Origin: Chryseobacterium sediminis
GTDB lineage: Bacteria; Bacteroidota; Bacteroidia; Flavobacteriales; Weeksellaceae
Assembly (NCBI RefSeq): GCF_008386505.1
Contig: NZ_VUNZ01000001.1
Location: 372,001 to 436,000, forward strand
Reading direction: 5' to 3'
DNA: 64,000 bases
Made by a program: the position numbers and the translations under genes. This document shows positions 8,900 through 16,387 of the stretch, in pieces; the first letter of the stretch is position 1, and the number at the start of each line of letters is the position of its first letter. The notes beneath the pieces were generated by a model that was not told where the DNA came from, made no database searches, and was given only the letters and a program-made list of their open reading frames with translations.

Positions 8900-9271
8900 A
8901 TGCTTGTTCCTAAGAACCTTTATTATACGGAAAACCATTTGTGGTTGAGAAAAATTGGATTATACGATTTTTGTATTGGAATTACAGATTTCGCTCAAAA
9001 GGAAATAGGAGAAATTCATCTTGTTGAATTTAATTTGCAGAAAAAAAGCTTAAAAAAAGGAACTGTCTTTGGAATTGTTTATGGAATCAATAAGACTTTT
9101 CAGTTGGTTGCTTCTTGTGACTCTAAAATTATGGAAGTTAATCAAAATATAGCTGTAAAACCTTCCCATATTAATACAGACCCTTATAACTGCTGGTTTT
9201 TAATTCTTTCTACCTACATATCTACGAATGAGCTTTTAACTTATGAGGACTATACACAAATAATAAAATGA
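8900..9271 (+). CDS. Degenerate GcvH-like protein lacking the lipoyl lysine
   Basis: A 123-residue protein that aligns without gaps to the GcvH encoded 1.1 kb upstream over the lipoyl domain (LYYTENHLWLRK, GITDFAQKEIGE, VFG, NTDPY). The position equivalent to the lipoylated Lys63 is Asn64, with a lysine displaced by one (INKTFQ). Normal lipoylation is therefore doubtful. It follows gcvT by 33 bp and overlaps the methyltransferase gene downstream by 4 bp (ATGA), so it is part of the same operon. It could be a paralogue with a non-catalytic, regulatory or scaffold role, or a decaying duplicate. The family assignment is firm and the function is unknown. Confidence 0.75.
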   Translation: MLVPKNLYYTENHLWLRKIGLYDFCIGITDFAQKEIGEIHLVEFNLQKKSLKKGTVFGIVYGINKTFQLVASCDSKIMEVNQNIAVKPSHINTDPYNCWFLILSTYISTNELLTYEDYTQIIK

Positions 9272-9864
9272 TTTTTAAACAGCTTAGAGAGAATATGGAT
9301 GTAAAGGATGCCGTTTTTAATGAACTTTATCCTCCCAATATAAAAGCGGCAGCGGAAAGACACTGGACTCCAGTAACGGTTGCCAGAATGGCGGCAGAAT
9401 ATCTGGTAGAAGAGTCCGGGAAAAAAGTACTTGATATTGGGGCAGGAGCTGGAAAGTTTTGCCTGGTAGGCGCTGCTTCTACCAAAGGGTTTTTCTATGG
9501 TGTAGAGCAAAGAGCTTCACTTACTAAAATATCAAGGAAAATAGCAGACCGACATAATATCACCAATGTAGAATTTATCAACTCCAATATCAATGAAATT
9601 GATTTTTCCGATTTTGAAGCCTTCTACTTTTTCAATTCTTTTTTTGAAAATATAGATACCTCTAATCCGATTGATAATTCAATACTTCCTGATAAGAATT
9701 TATATGATATTTATTCAGGTTATGTTAAAGAACAATTAGAAACAACTCCTGTTGGAACCCGCCTGGTTACGTATTGGAGTAAATGGGACGAAATTCCGAG
9801 AAGTTTTGATCTGGTAGATTCAGCCTGTAACGGCTTTTTAAGCTTTTGGAAAAAAGTATACTGA
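9268..9864 (+). CDS. Class I SAM-dependent methyltransferase
   Basis: A 198-residue protein with the Rossmann methyltransferase motif I VLDIGAGAGKFC (about residues 53-64), a motif II acidic position in GVEQRASL and a post-I region NVEFINSNINEIDF. The substrate is unknown. The N-terminus (YPPNIKAAAERHWTPVTVARM) and the compact length resemble small stand-alone methyltransferases of Bacteroidota. Its start overlaps the stop of the GcvH-like gene by 4 bp, which indicates translational coupling and a functional link to that unusual protein. It is the last gene before a 570-bp gene-free stretch. Confidence 0.8.
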   Translation: MIFKQLRENMDVKDAVFNELYPPNIKAAAERHWTPVTVARMAAEYLVEESGKKVLDIGAGAGKFCLVGAASTKGFFYGVEQRASLTKISRKIADRHNITNVEFINSNINEIDFSDFEAFYFFNSFFENIDTSNPIDNSILPDKNLYDIYSGYVKEQLETTPVGTRLVTYWSKWDEIPRSFDLVDSACNGFLSFWKKVY

Positions 9865-10437
9865 CTTTAAGCATTGAAAGAATGCTATAAAAAGTATCTT
9901 GGGATTGATGTCTTGAATATGGTACAACTTCAACTGGAAAGATGTTGCTGATATCAATCCAAAAGGCTCTTTAACATAGAACCTTTCTCCTGAAACATCC
10001 AATTATTTGAGCCTTCAGTAAGAAAATTTATGATCAATTAATTATACGGTTGGCTGGTCTGAAAAGCATGAATAATAATGAACTTAGATTGGTATTTTAA
10101 TAAGGTTAGATTTAATTTTTTATAAACAGAAATACATAGGTCTGAATATTATGTATATTTTTTTGGGTATTGCTACAATTTTGTAGCAATACCTTTTTGT
10201 AATTGATTTTGTTTACAATTATAGCATATTTGAAATTAAAACTTTCCAACTATCATTACTCTTTAGGTTTCCTTTATGAGGAGACTTTTTTATACCAATG
10301 ATAGAATTAAAATTTTTTGCACTTTTAGTTTAAAATCGAGGTTGTGAAAAATCTCTTCGTAACTACGAAAAAGTAGTGATTTTATATGATTTCTGTTGAT
10401 CAATTTTACATCACCAGCAATCATAAAAATCACCATT
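9865..10437. other. Gene-free stretch at the chromosome/ICE transition
   Basis: No supportable reading frame was found. It contains a strong hairpin at 10166-10193 and a palindrome-rich segment just before the HTH gene: tcgta-ac-tacga at 10357-10368, overlapped by actac-N6-gtagt at 10362-10377. These dyads could be an operator for the ICE left module. The ICE boundary may lie here, but I found no tRNA or direct-repeat att site. Confidence 0.4.
10166..10193. terminator. Intrinsic terminator
   Basis: A perfect 12-bp stem (ggtattgctaca / tgtagcaatacc) with a 4-nt loop, a T-run before it and tttttgt after it. It is well formed in both directions and probably ends the gcv/methyltransferase transcript. 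Confidence 0.8.
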
Positions 10438-10719
10438 ATGAATATCGAAAGAACAGAATTTATAGCCTGGATGGAGAGAATCATGGAAAGATTTGATCTA
10501 CTGAAAGAGCAAATGCTTAAGAACCAATCCAGATTTATAGAAGTAGACGGAGAGCAGCTTCTGGATAACCAAGATGTTTTACAGCTATTAAAAATAAGTT
10601 CCCGATCATTACAGCGGTACCGAACTGATAAAAAGCTGCCTTACTATACCATCAGCGGAAAGCTGTACTATAAGCTTTCGGATGTCCATCAATTGATCAG
10701 AGAGTGCTTAAACTCTTAA
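10438..10719 (+). CDS. Small helix-turn-helix (excisionase-like) protein
   Basis: A 93-residue protein. The N-terminal half is helical (FIAWMERIMERFDLLKEQML). The C-terminal half is a MerR/excisionase-type HTH (LLDNQDVLQLLKISSRSLQR, then YRTDKKLPYYTISGKLYYKL). Proteins of this shape sit at the left end of many Bacteroidota conjugative elements, next to DUF3945 and topB, and may act in excision control or regulation. I chose the ATG at 10438 rather than one 14 codons upstream, because the upstream part reads as unconserved leader sequence. Confidence 0.75.
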   Translation: MNIERTEFIAWMERIMERFDLLKEQMLKNQSRFIEVDGEQLLDNQDVLQLLKISSRSLQRYRTDKKLPYYTISGKLYYKLSDVHQLIRECLNS

Positions 10720-10816
10720 CGATAATAAGACATTAACAGCCAAATCATTCATCATCATTCCAATTCTTACGAGTCTCTTAATTGACCTATACCTTCGTTC
10801 CATTAAATAAAACAAA

Positions 10817-12271
10817 ATGGAAGAAGAAATAATAAACTCTCAGGAGTCCGATGAACTCAAACCCTCAACAGACACACTCCTTGTCCTGAACATTCATACT
10901 AACCAGGTTGAAATGGTCAAAGGAATTGATCAAGATGGGAATCTTCAAAAAGTTCCTCCAAAAGAAAAAAAGGATAATGAGCAGCTGATTAGGGTAGATA
11001 AACACGGAGATATTTTTTCCAACTTCTTTTCCAATTTTTATCGGCAGCTTAAAAATCCCACGCATTTCAACTTTTTCAAAGTTTCAGAATACGATGCTGT
11101 TAATACCGCTAAGGATCTTCAAAAATATGTTGATCAGGCATCCCCCGAAGAAAAAGAAAAGCTGAAAGACTATCAAGTGTTACCAAAGAATAACAGCAAT
11201 CCAAAAAACCAAAATACAATGGACAACAACACAGACAATCAGGAATATCGTTTTCAGCCTGAACAGATCGACTGGAAAACGATGGAAAAGTTCGGACTTA
11301 ATCAGGAGAAGCTTGAAAAGATGAACGCTATGGATTCATTACTCAGAGGTTTTAAAACCAATACATTAATTCCCATCACTATTAATCTGGGAACGGCGGT
11401 TAGTAAGATGGATGTTCGATTATCTCTTCAAACAGGAGATACAGGACAGGTTGCCGTTCATCTGCATGGAATCCGAAAAGAGCCCAGTCTCAATAATAAA
11501 TTTCTGGGTCATCAGTTCACGGATGAAGACAAGAAGAATCTCAAAGAAACCGGGAATATGGGCAGGGTAGTAGATCTTGTCAATCCTAAAACAGATGAAA
11601 TCATTCCATCAGTCATCAGCCGTGACCGCCTTACCAATGAATTGGTTGCCTATCGAGCGGAGTACATGAAAATTCCTGATGAAATCAAGGGAATAAAACT
11701 TGATGAACATCAGAAACAAACCCTACTGGAAGGAGGTCCACTGTATCTTGAAGGCATGACCTCTAAAAAAGGTGAACTTTTCGATGCCACCGTACAGTTC
11801 AATGCAGATAAGCGGTATGTAGAATTTTTATTCAACAATAACCAGGCACTCCAACAAAGTCAACAACATTATTATAACCAACAACAAACTCAACCTACAG
11901 ATCAGGAAGCACCCAAAGTATTCAGAGGAAAAGAACTGGACGATTCACAATATGAAAAGTTCAAAGCCGGGCAAACCGTGTACGTTGATGGTCTTACCGA
12001 TGCTAAAGGTAAAGCCTATCAAGGTTATATTACCTTCAACAAAGAAACCTCCAAAACTGATTTCTCATTCACTCATCCTAATAAACTTAAAGAGCAGGCA
12101 AAACCTTCAGAAGAACATAAAACCCAAACAGCGGTTAATTCACAGGGAAAAACCAATGAAGCTACTAAAAATGTGAAGGAGCCTTTAGAATCAAAACAGC
12201 AACAGCCTGTTAATAAACAGCAGGAAGACCAGCAAAAAAAGGTTAGAAAACCAAGAGGACGAAAACTATAA
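10817..12271 (+). CDS. DUF4099/DUF3945 ICE accessory protein
   Basis: A 484-residue hydrophilic protein of a family found almost only on Bacteroidota conjugative elements; its function is unknown. The N-terminal region (LLVLNIHTNQVEMVKGI...FSNFYRQLKNPTHFNFFKV) is followed by the DUF4099-like block (QIDWKTMEKFGLNQEKLEKM). Two DUF3945-like repeats follow (IPDEIKGIKLDEHQK...GGPLYLEGM and VFRGKELDDSQYEKFKAG). The tail is Lys/Gln-rich and disordered, ending in KKVRKPRGRKL. It is 20 bp upstream of topB, consistent with an operon. A second, frameshifted copy lies at 25994-27278. Confidence 0.85.
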   Translation: MEEEIINSQESDELKPSTDTLLVLNIHTNQVEMVKGIDQDGNLQKVPPKEKKDNEQLIRVDKHGDIFSNFFSNFYRQLKNPTHFNFFKVSEYDAVNTAKDLQKYVDQASPEEKEKLKDYQVLPKNNSNPKNQNTMDNNTDNQEYRFQPEQIDWKTMEKFGLNQEKLEKMNAMDSLLRGFKTNTLIPITINLGTAVSKMDVRLSLQTGDTGQVAVHLHGIRKEPSLNNKFLGHQFTDEDKKNLKETGNMGRVVDLVNPKTDEIIPSVISRDRLTNELVAYRAEYMKIPDEIKGIKLDEHQKQTLLEGGPLYLEGMTSKKGELFDATVQFNADKRYVEFLFNNNQALQQSQQHYYNQQQTQPTDQEAPKVFRGKELDDSQYEKFKAGQTVYVDGLTDAKGKAYQGYITFNKETSKTDFSFTHPNKLKEQAKPSEEHKTQTAVNSQGKTNEATKNVKEPLESKQQQPVNKQQEDQQKKVRKPRGRKL

Positions 12272-12291
12272 TAAACATCTAAATCCATCAT

Positions 12292-14379
12292 ATGAAAGCA
12301 ATCATCGCAGAAAAACCCAGCGTTGCAAGAGAAATCGCACAATTGTTAGGAGCCCATGAAAAGAAAGATGGTTATTTATCTGGTAACGGATATTGTGTCA
12401 CCTGGGCATTAGGACATCTGATCGCATTAGGAATGCCGGAGGATTATGGTATAAGAGGCTTTAACAAAGCCTCTTTGCCTATCTTTCCCAACCCTTTTAT
12501 TCTAACTCCCAAAAAGCTAAAGAAAGCAAAAGGCTATGAGCCTGATCCTTCCGCTTTAAAACAGCTCAACACCATACAACAAGTTATCAGTCAATGCAGC
12601 AGTATCATTGTAGCAACAGATGCAGGAAGGGAAGGAGAGCTGATCTTCCGCTATATCTATCACTACCTACAATGCAACAAACCTTTTGAAAGACTCTGGA
12701 TCAGTTCCCTTACCGAAAAGGCAATACAGGACGGTTTTAAAAGCCTTCAGCCAGGCGATGCCTTTGACGGTTTGTATCAAGCTGCTAAAGCCAGAAGTGA
12801 AGCGGACTGGCTGGTTGGAATCAATGCTACCCAGGCATTAACCATCGCAGGGAACCAAGATGTTTATTCATTAGGCAGAGTACAAACACCAACCCTTGCT
12901 TTAATCTGTCAACGGTTTCTTCAGCATCAAAACTTTACCAAGCAAAAATACTTTCAGATTCAGTTGAGCCACAGAAAAGAATATACAGATTTCACCAGCC
13001 TTTCATTATTGCAGTGGGAAGAAAAAAAGCAGGCAGAACAAATCCAAAAATCCATAGAGCGGGAGGGAAGAGCTGTTGTAGAAGATGTATCCATTATAAC
13101 AGTACAAGAGCAGTCTCCTTTACTTTTCGACCTCACGGAATTACAGAAAGAAGCCAACAGTAAACTGGGCCTTTCTGCCAATGAGGTTTTACAGATTGCC
13201 CAAAACTTATATGAAAAGAAATTCATTACCTATCCCAGAACCGGCAGCAAGTATATTCCTGAAGATGTATGGCCTGAAATTCCTGAACTGGTCAGAATTC
13301 TTAATGCAACCGATCATTTCAAGACACCCATATCAACTTTAAAATTCGGAAACTTCAACAAGCGGATTGTAAATGATCTAAAAGTGACAGATCATCACGG
13401 TTTACTCATCACTACGAAAGTTCCATCCGCACTTAGCGCTACGGAAAAATCCATTTACGAGATGATTGCTTACCGCTTATTGGAATCCCTATCCCATGCC
13501 TGTACCAAACAAGTCAGCCATATCATGATAAAAGTATATCATTATGAATTCCAGATCAAGGGATCAAAAATACTCAACAAGGGCTGGCGTGCCATCAAAG
13601 GAATTCTCACTGACAATGAAAATTTCGATAATAAACATGAAGTCCTTACTGAACTTCCGGAACTCAAAATCGGAGATGAGCTGAAAATATCAAAAACAGA
13701 ACTATTGGAAAAAGTAACGCAACCTCCCAAACTTTTTACTGAAGCTGATCTCTTATCAGCGATGGAAAATGCAGGCAGATTTATTGAAAACAAAGAAGAA
13801 CAAAAAGCACTCTCCAATATCGGCATTGGAACCCCAGCCACCAGAGCCTCCATTATCGAAACGCTGCTCAGCAGAAACTATATTATCAGGAAAAGCAAAA
13901 CGCTACATCCTACAGATAAAGGCCTACAGGTTTACAACCTTGTCAAAGACAAAAAAATAGCTAATGTCCAAATGACCGCAGAATGGGAAAAAGCACTGGA
14001 TAGAATTGAAAAAGATGAACTCAGTAAAGACCAATTCATGAACGACATCCAACACTACACAGCAGAAATCACCAGCGAACTTTTATCACTCTATATTCCT
14101 CAAGAAAATATACCACAATTAAAATGCCCTAAATGCCAAAAACATACTCTTATTATCAAAGCTAAAATTGTCAAATGCCCAGATGAACAGTGTAACTGGA
14201 TTCTCTTCAGAATTACATGTGGAATACAACTCAGTATTAAAGATCTTACTTTGTTACTAACTCAAAACAAAACATCATTAATTAAGGGCATGAAAAACAA
14301 AAACGGTAAAAAGTTTGATGCTTTTATCATTCTAAAAAATGATTTTAGTGCATCATTTGAATTTGAAAAGAAGAATTAA
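12292..14379 (+). CDS. topB: Type IA DNA topoisomerase III (ICE-borne)
   Basis: A 695-residue topoisomerase that passes single strands through a transient nick and can decatenate DNA. The Toprim domain is at the N-terminus (MKAIIAEKPSVAREIAQLLG, and ATDAGREGELIFRYIY at about 105-120). The catalytic Tyr314 is in ITYPRTGS. A C-terminal zinc-ribbon-like segment has CPKC...CPDEQC (about residues 610-640). Such a topB is a standard part of Bacteroidota ICEs, probably helping to resolve DNA during excision and transfer. It ends at a clear terminator. Confidence 0.93.
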   Translation: MKAIIAEKPSVAREIAQLLGAHEKKDGYLSGNGYCVTWALGHLIALGMPEDYGIRGFNKASLPIFPNPFILTPKKLKKAKGYEPDPSALKQLNTIQQVISQCSSIIVATDAGREGELIFRYIYHYLQCNKPFERLWISSLTEKAIQDGFKSLQPGDAFDGLYQAAKARSEADWLVGINATQALTIAGNQDVYSLGRVQTPTLALICQRFLQHQNFTKQKYFQIQLSHRKEYTDFTSLSLLQWEEKKQAEQIQKSIEREGRAVVEDVSIITVQEQSPLLFDLTELQKEANSKLGLSANEVLQIAQNLYEKKFITYPRTGSKYIPEDVWPEIPELVRILNATDHFKTPISTLKFGNFNKRIVNDLKVTDHHGLLITTKVPSALSATEKSIYEMIAYRLLESLSHACTKQVSHIMIKVYHYEFQIKGSKILNKGWRAIKGILTDNENFDNKHEVLTELPELKIGDELKISKTELLEKVTQPPKLFTEADLLSAMENAGRFIENKEEQKALSNIGIGTPATRASIIETLLSRNYIIRKSKTLHPTDKGLQVYNLVKDKKIANVQMTAEWEKALDRIEKDELSKDQFMNDIQHYTAEITSELLSLYIPQENIPQLKCPKCQKHTLIIKAKIVKCPDEQCNWILFRITCGIQLSIKDLTLLLTQNKTSLIKGMKNKNGKKFDAFIILKNDFSASFEFEKKN

Positions 14380-14402
14380 TTTCAAGAAAAATAATAATGT
14401 AA

Positions 14403-14426
14403 AGAAGCAGCCAATGAGCTGCTTCT
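14403..14426 (+). terminator. Intrinsic terminator after topB
   Basis: A 9-bp stem (agaagcagc / gctgcttct) with a 6-nt loop, followed by an A/T-rich stretch ending in a T-run. It starts 24 bp after the topB stop. Confidence 0.75.
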
Positions 14427-14483
14427 ATATTTTATATTTTTATCCAAATTTAACCCCTTTTTCATCTACGGTTTTTACCATCG

Positions 14484-14554
14484 CCGCATGGTTCATTATT
14501 AATTATGAAAGGAGACTTACAGGAGAACTGGGAGCATCGGATTGCTAAATCAAT
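14484..14554 (+). pseudogene. alkB: Decayed fragment of an alkB gene
   Basis: These 71 bp encode PHGSLLIMKGDLQENWEHR followed by IAKS, which is identical to residues 162-184 of the intact AlkB at 3372-3983. That stretch includes the iron-ligand His. The DNA differs at about a dozen positions, mostly synonymous. Homology stops abruptly on the 3' side (after gctaaatca) and fades upstream of 14480. This is therefore a remnant of a separate, formerly functional alkB and not a fresh copy. It follows the topB terminator directly, at the start of the cargo region, and an imperfect hairpin (attggctttacc / ggtagaaccaat, 14555-14586) follows it. Confidence 0.8.
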
Positions 14555-14665
14555 ATTGGCTTTACCTCTCTGCGGTAGAACCAATCATTTTTTATAAACT
14601 GTCATATAAAATATAACTTTTAATTTCTGATGTAGAAAACAATGTAAGAGTAAGATAAAAATATT

Positions 14666-15019
14666 TTATATTCTCTTATAATTTAACCATTTTCTTGACA
14701 AGAAGAATAAAAGAGATATTATGAGAACAATTGTAAAGGGCCACAAAAATATCTTCGATAATAGATATAAAATGAAAATACCAGCAAAAGATATAATAGA
14801 GAATATTAAGAATAATTTTTCTTTCCCAATAAGCTTTAAAAAATTATAAACAAATAACATTAGAAATCCAAAAAAAGTAAACTGTCCAAAATTATTTTGT
14901 AAATAATTGTAATTTAAAGCATTATTATAATCTGGACTTAACCAGATATAGGCGAAAAACATTACGCCGATAAAAGACATAATTAAAATAATAATATCTT
15001 TAGATTTTAGTGTTTTCAT
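14666..15019 (-). CDS. Small four-helix membrane protein, unknown
   Basis: A 117-residue protein made almost entirely of four hydrophobic segments (about residues 9-28, 46-65, 70-88 and 92-108), with a basic C-terminus (SRKWLNYKRI). No family is recognised. It starts 12 bp after the upstream lipoprotein gene ends on the same strand, so the two form an operon. If the lipoprotein is a secreted or membrane-active peptide precursor, this could be its immunity or export partner. That is context-based inference only. Confidence 0.6.
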   Translation of the reverse strand: MKTLKSKDIIILIMSFIGVMFFAYIWLSPDYNNALNYNYLQNNFGQFTFFGFLMLFVYNFLKLIGKEKLFLIFSIISFAGIFILYLLSKIFLWPFTIVLIISLLFFLSRKWLNYKRI

Positions 15020-15031
15020 ACATAATATATT

Positions 15032-15697
15032 TTAGCAACCTGCAGCTTCTAGACAGTCAACAGCTCCCCATCCAGCACCAACAAAGCCTATAACAGCACC
15101 TCCCCAAGCTCCGAAGAAACCTCCTGAAGCTCCTCCAACAACTCCACCAATTACAGTAGCTGCGATCATTCTTGGTTTCCATTTGGTTACACAAGCTTGG
15201 CAGGCTGGGTTTCTTTTTCCGGCCAAAGCAAGATTTTCTTCAACAATAAAATCAGCTTTTCCGATAACTCTTTCTATAAATTCTTTATTTTCACCGTTAT
15301 ACTTTAATTGAGGATATTTGTCATAGAGAGTTGCTAGTAAATCATTCATTTTATCAAGAGATTCTGATACTTCATCATTTGAATATCCTGTTAATTCTAC
15401 GAAATACGCTTCTTTTCCACTTTCAAAATTAGCTTGATTAAAGTTCGTTCGGAAACCTTCTTTATTAGGCATATTCTCGAAAAGTGAAAATATGATACTT
15501 CCATATTCTATAAAATTCTCGTCTGTAGATAATTGTTTTACTAATTCATCTTCAGTTAATTCATCTGATTTTGCTGCTTGATTATTTGAAATGGTTTTTG
15601 ATGACACAAGATTATCATCGACATTATTATCATTATTTGAACAAGATGTGAAAAGGGATAAGGACACGATTGTAAGAACAGTTAAAATTTTTTTCAT
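15032..15697 (-). CDS. Lipoprotein with a C-terminal glycine-zipper, bacteriocin-like tail
   Basis: A 221-residue protein. It starts with a lipoprotein signal (MKKILTVLTIVSLSLFTSC, lipid Cys19), followed by an Asn/Asp-rich linker and an acidic helical middle. The last 55 residues begin NPACQACVTKW and then become a hydrophobic, Gly-rich tract of repeated GxxxG spacing (GGVVGGASGGFFGAWGGAV), ending in two more cysteines (DCLEAAGC). Such tails occur in pore-forming bacteriocins and glycine-zipper proteins. I cannot assign a family. The ATG at 15697 is preferred over an upstream one because it begins the signal peptide. It shares an operon with the four-helix protein downstream. Confidence 0.65.
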   Translation of the reverse strand: MKKILTVLTIVSLSLFTSCSNNDNNVDDNLVSSKTISNNQAAKSDELTEDELVKQLSTDENFIEYGSIIFSLFENMPNKEGFRTNFNQANFESGKEAYFVELTGYSNDEVSESLDKMNDLLATLYDKYPQLKYNGENKEFIERVIGKADFIVEENLALAGKRNPACQACVTKWKPRMIAATVIGGVVGGASGGFFGAWGGAVIGFVGAGWGAVDCLEAAGC

Positions 15698-15894
15698 TTT
15701 CTTTAGTTTAATTTGTTTGTATATATAATTGTGAATGGTTTGTGATAATACGTAAATAATTACCAAACCTTAAATTATTTACTTTAATGCTCTGGGATTT
15801 TCATGATTATTGTTATTTGACGAAAATAAATATTTTATCATATAAATCAAAATTTTATTTATATTTTTTGTTAATACTTAAATATACAAGCTTG

Positions 15895-16206
15895 AAACGA
15901 CAAAACTCGTCGTATTAAATTTGAAGTTTCATCAGTCAACTAAGGTCCATTATTGGTCTTTTCTCTGAGGCTGAGCTGCTGTACCTTTTCCAAAGTAAAA
16001 ATTTTTGTTGTGCTATTTATTAAACTGTAAATTATACACAACGTATCTTTAGTTGAGTACTTTATATAACAGATTATTTAGATGGTTTTCAATATGGTTT
16101 TTCAGAGACTACCATTTGACTTTATATATTAAGTAATACAATAATTTAAGCCATGGATAGCAATTTATGCTTTAGTAAAAATATAATACGACGTATTTTG
16201 TCGTTT
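15895..16206. repeat. Pair of 23-bp inverted repeats bracketing 266 bp
   Basis: The repeat at 15895-15917 and the inverted copy at 16184-16206 match at 21 of 23 positions. Each copy is itself a dyad, ACGAC-N7-GTCGT (15897-15913 and 16188-16204). The left copy sits exactly between a TTG (15892-15894) and a TAAATTTG (15916-15923) that read rightward like a promoter. The segment between holds no gene. Possible roles are a pair of operators, the ends of a non-autonomous element, or recombination sites of an invertible segment. The two 7-nt spacers differ at two bases, which weakens the recombination idea. Confidence 0.7.
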
Positions 16207-16251
16207 TACAGATATATCTTTGCCTTATTAAAAAAAGTTAATCAATTTCAT

Positions 16252-16280
16252 TTGGGCGAACTTTAAAAGGCTTAATTTTG
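16252..16280 (+). promoter_or_regulatory. Promoter of the T9SS/RHS gene run
   Basis: TTG (16252-16254), an 18-bp spacer and TAATTTTG (16273-16280) fit the Bacteroidota consensus well. The leader of about 100 nt contains a 12-codon reading frame at 16301-16339 (MNNNYSIQFVYF) before the first gene at 16388. Whether that peptide is translated is unknown. Confidence 0.6.
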
Positions 16281-16387
16281 CAGGCATAAAAAACATAACC
16301 ATGAACAATAATTATTCTATACAGTTTGTGTATTTCTAATATACACGACTATAAACCACTATTTATTAACGTTAACTACAATATAGC

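Noticed and set aside
9865..10437. tRNA gene or att site at the presumed left end of the ICE
   Set aside because: No cloverleaf or direct repeat could be recognised by eye; the boundary remains open.
15895..16206. Firm call of an invertible promoter
   Set aside because: The two 7-nt spacers differ at two positions and no invertase gene is nearby, so it is kept only as one of several possibilities.
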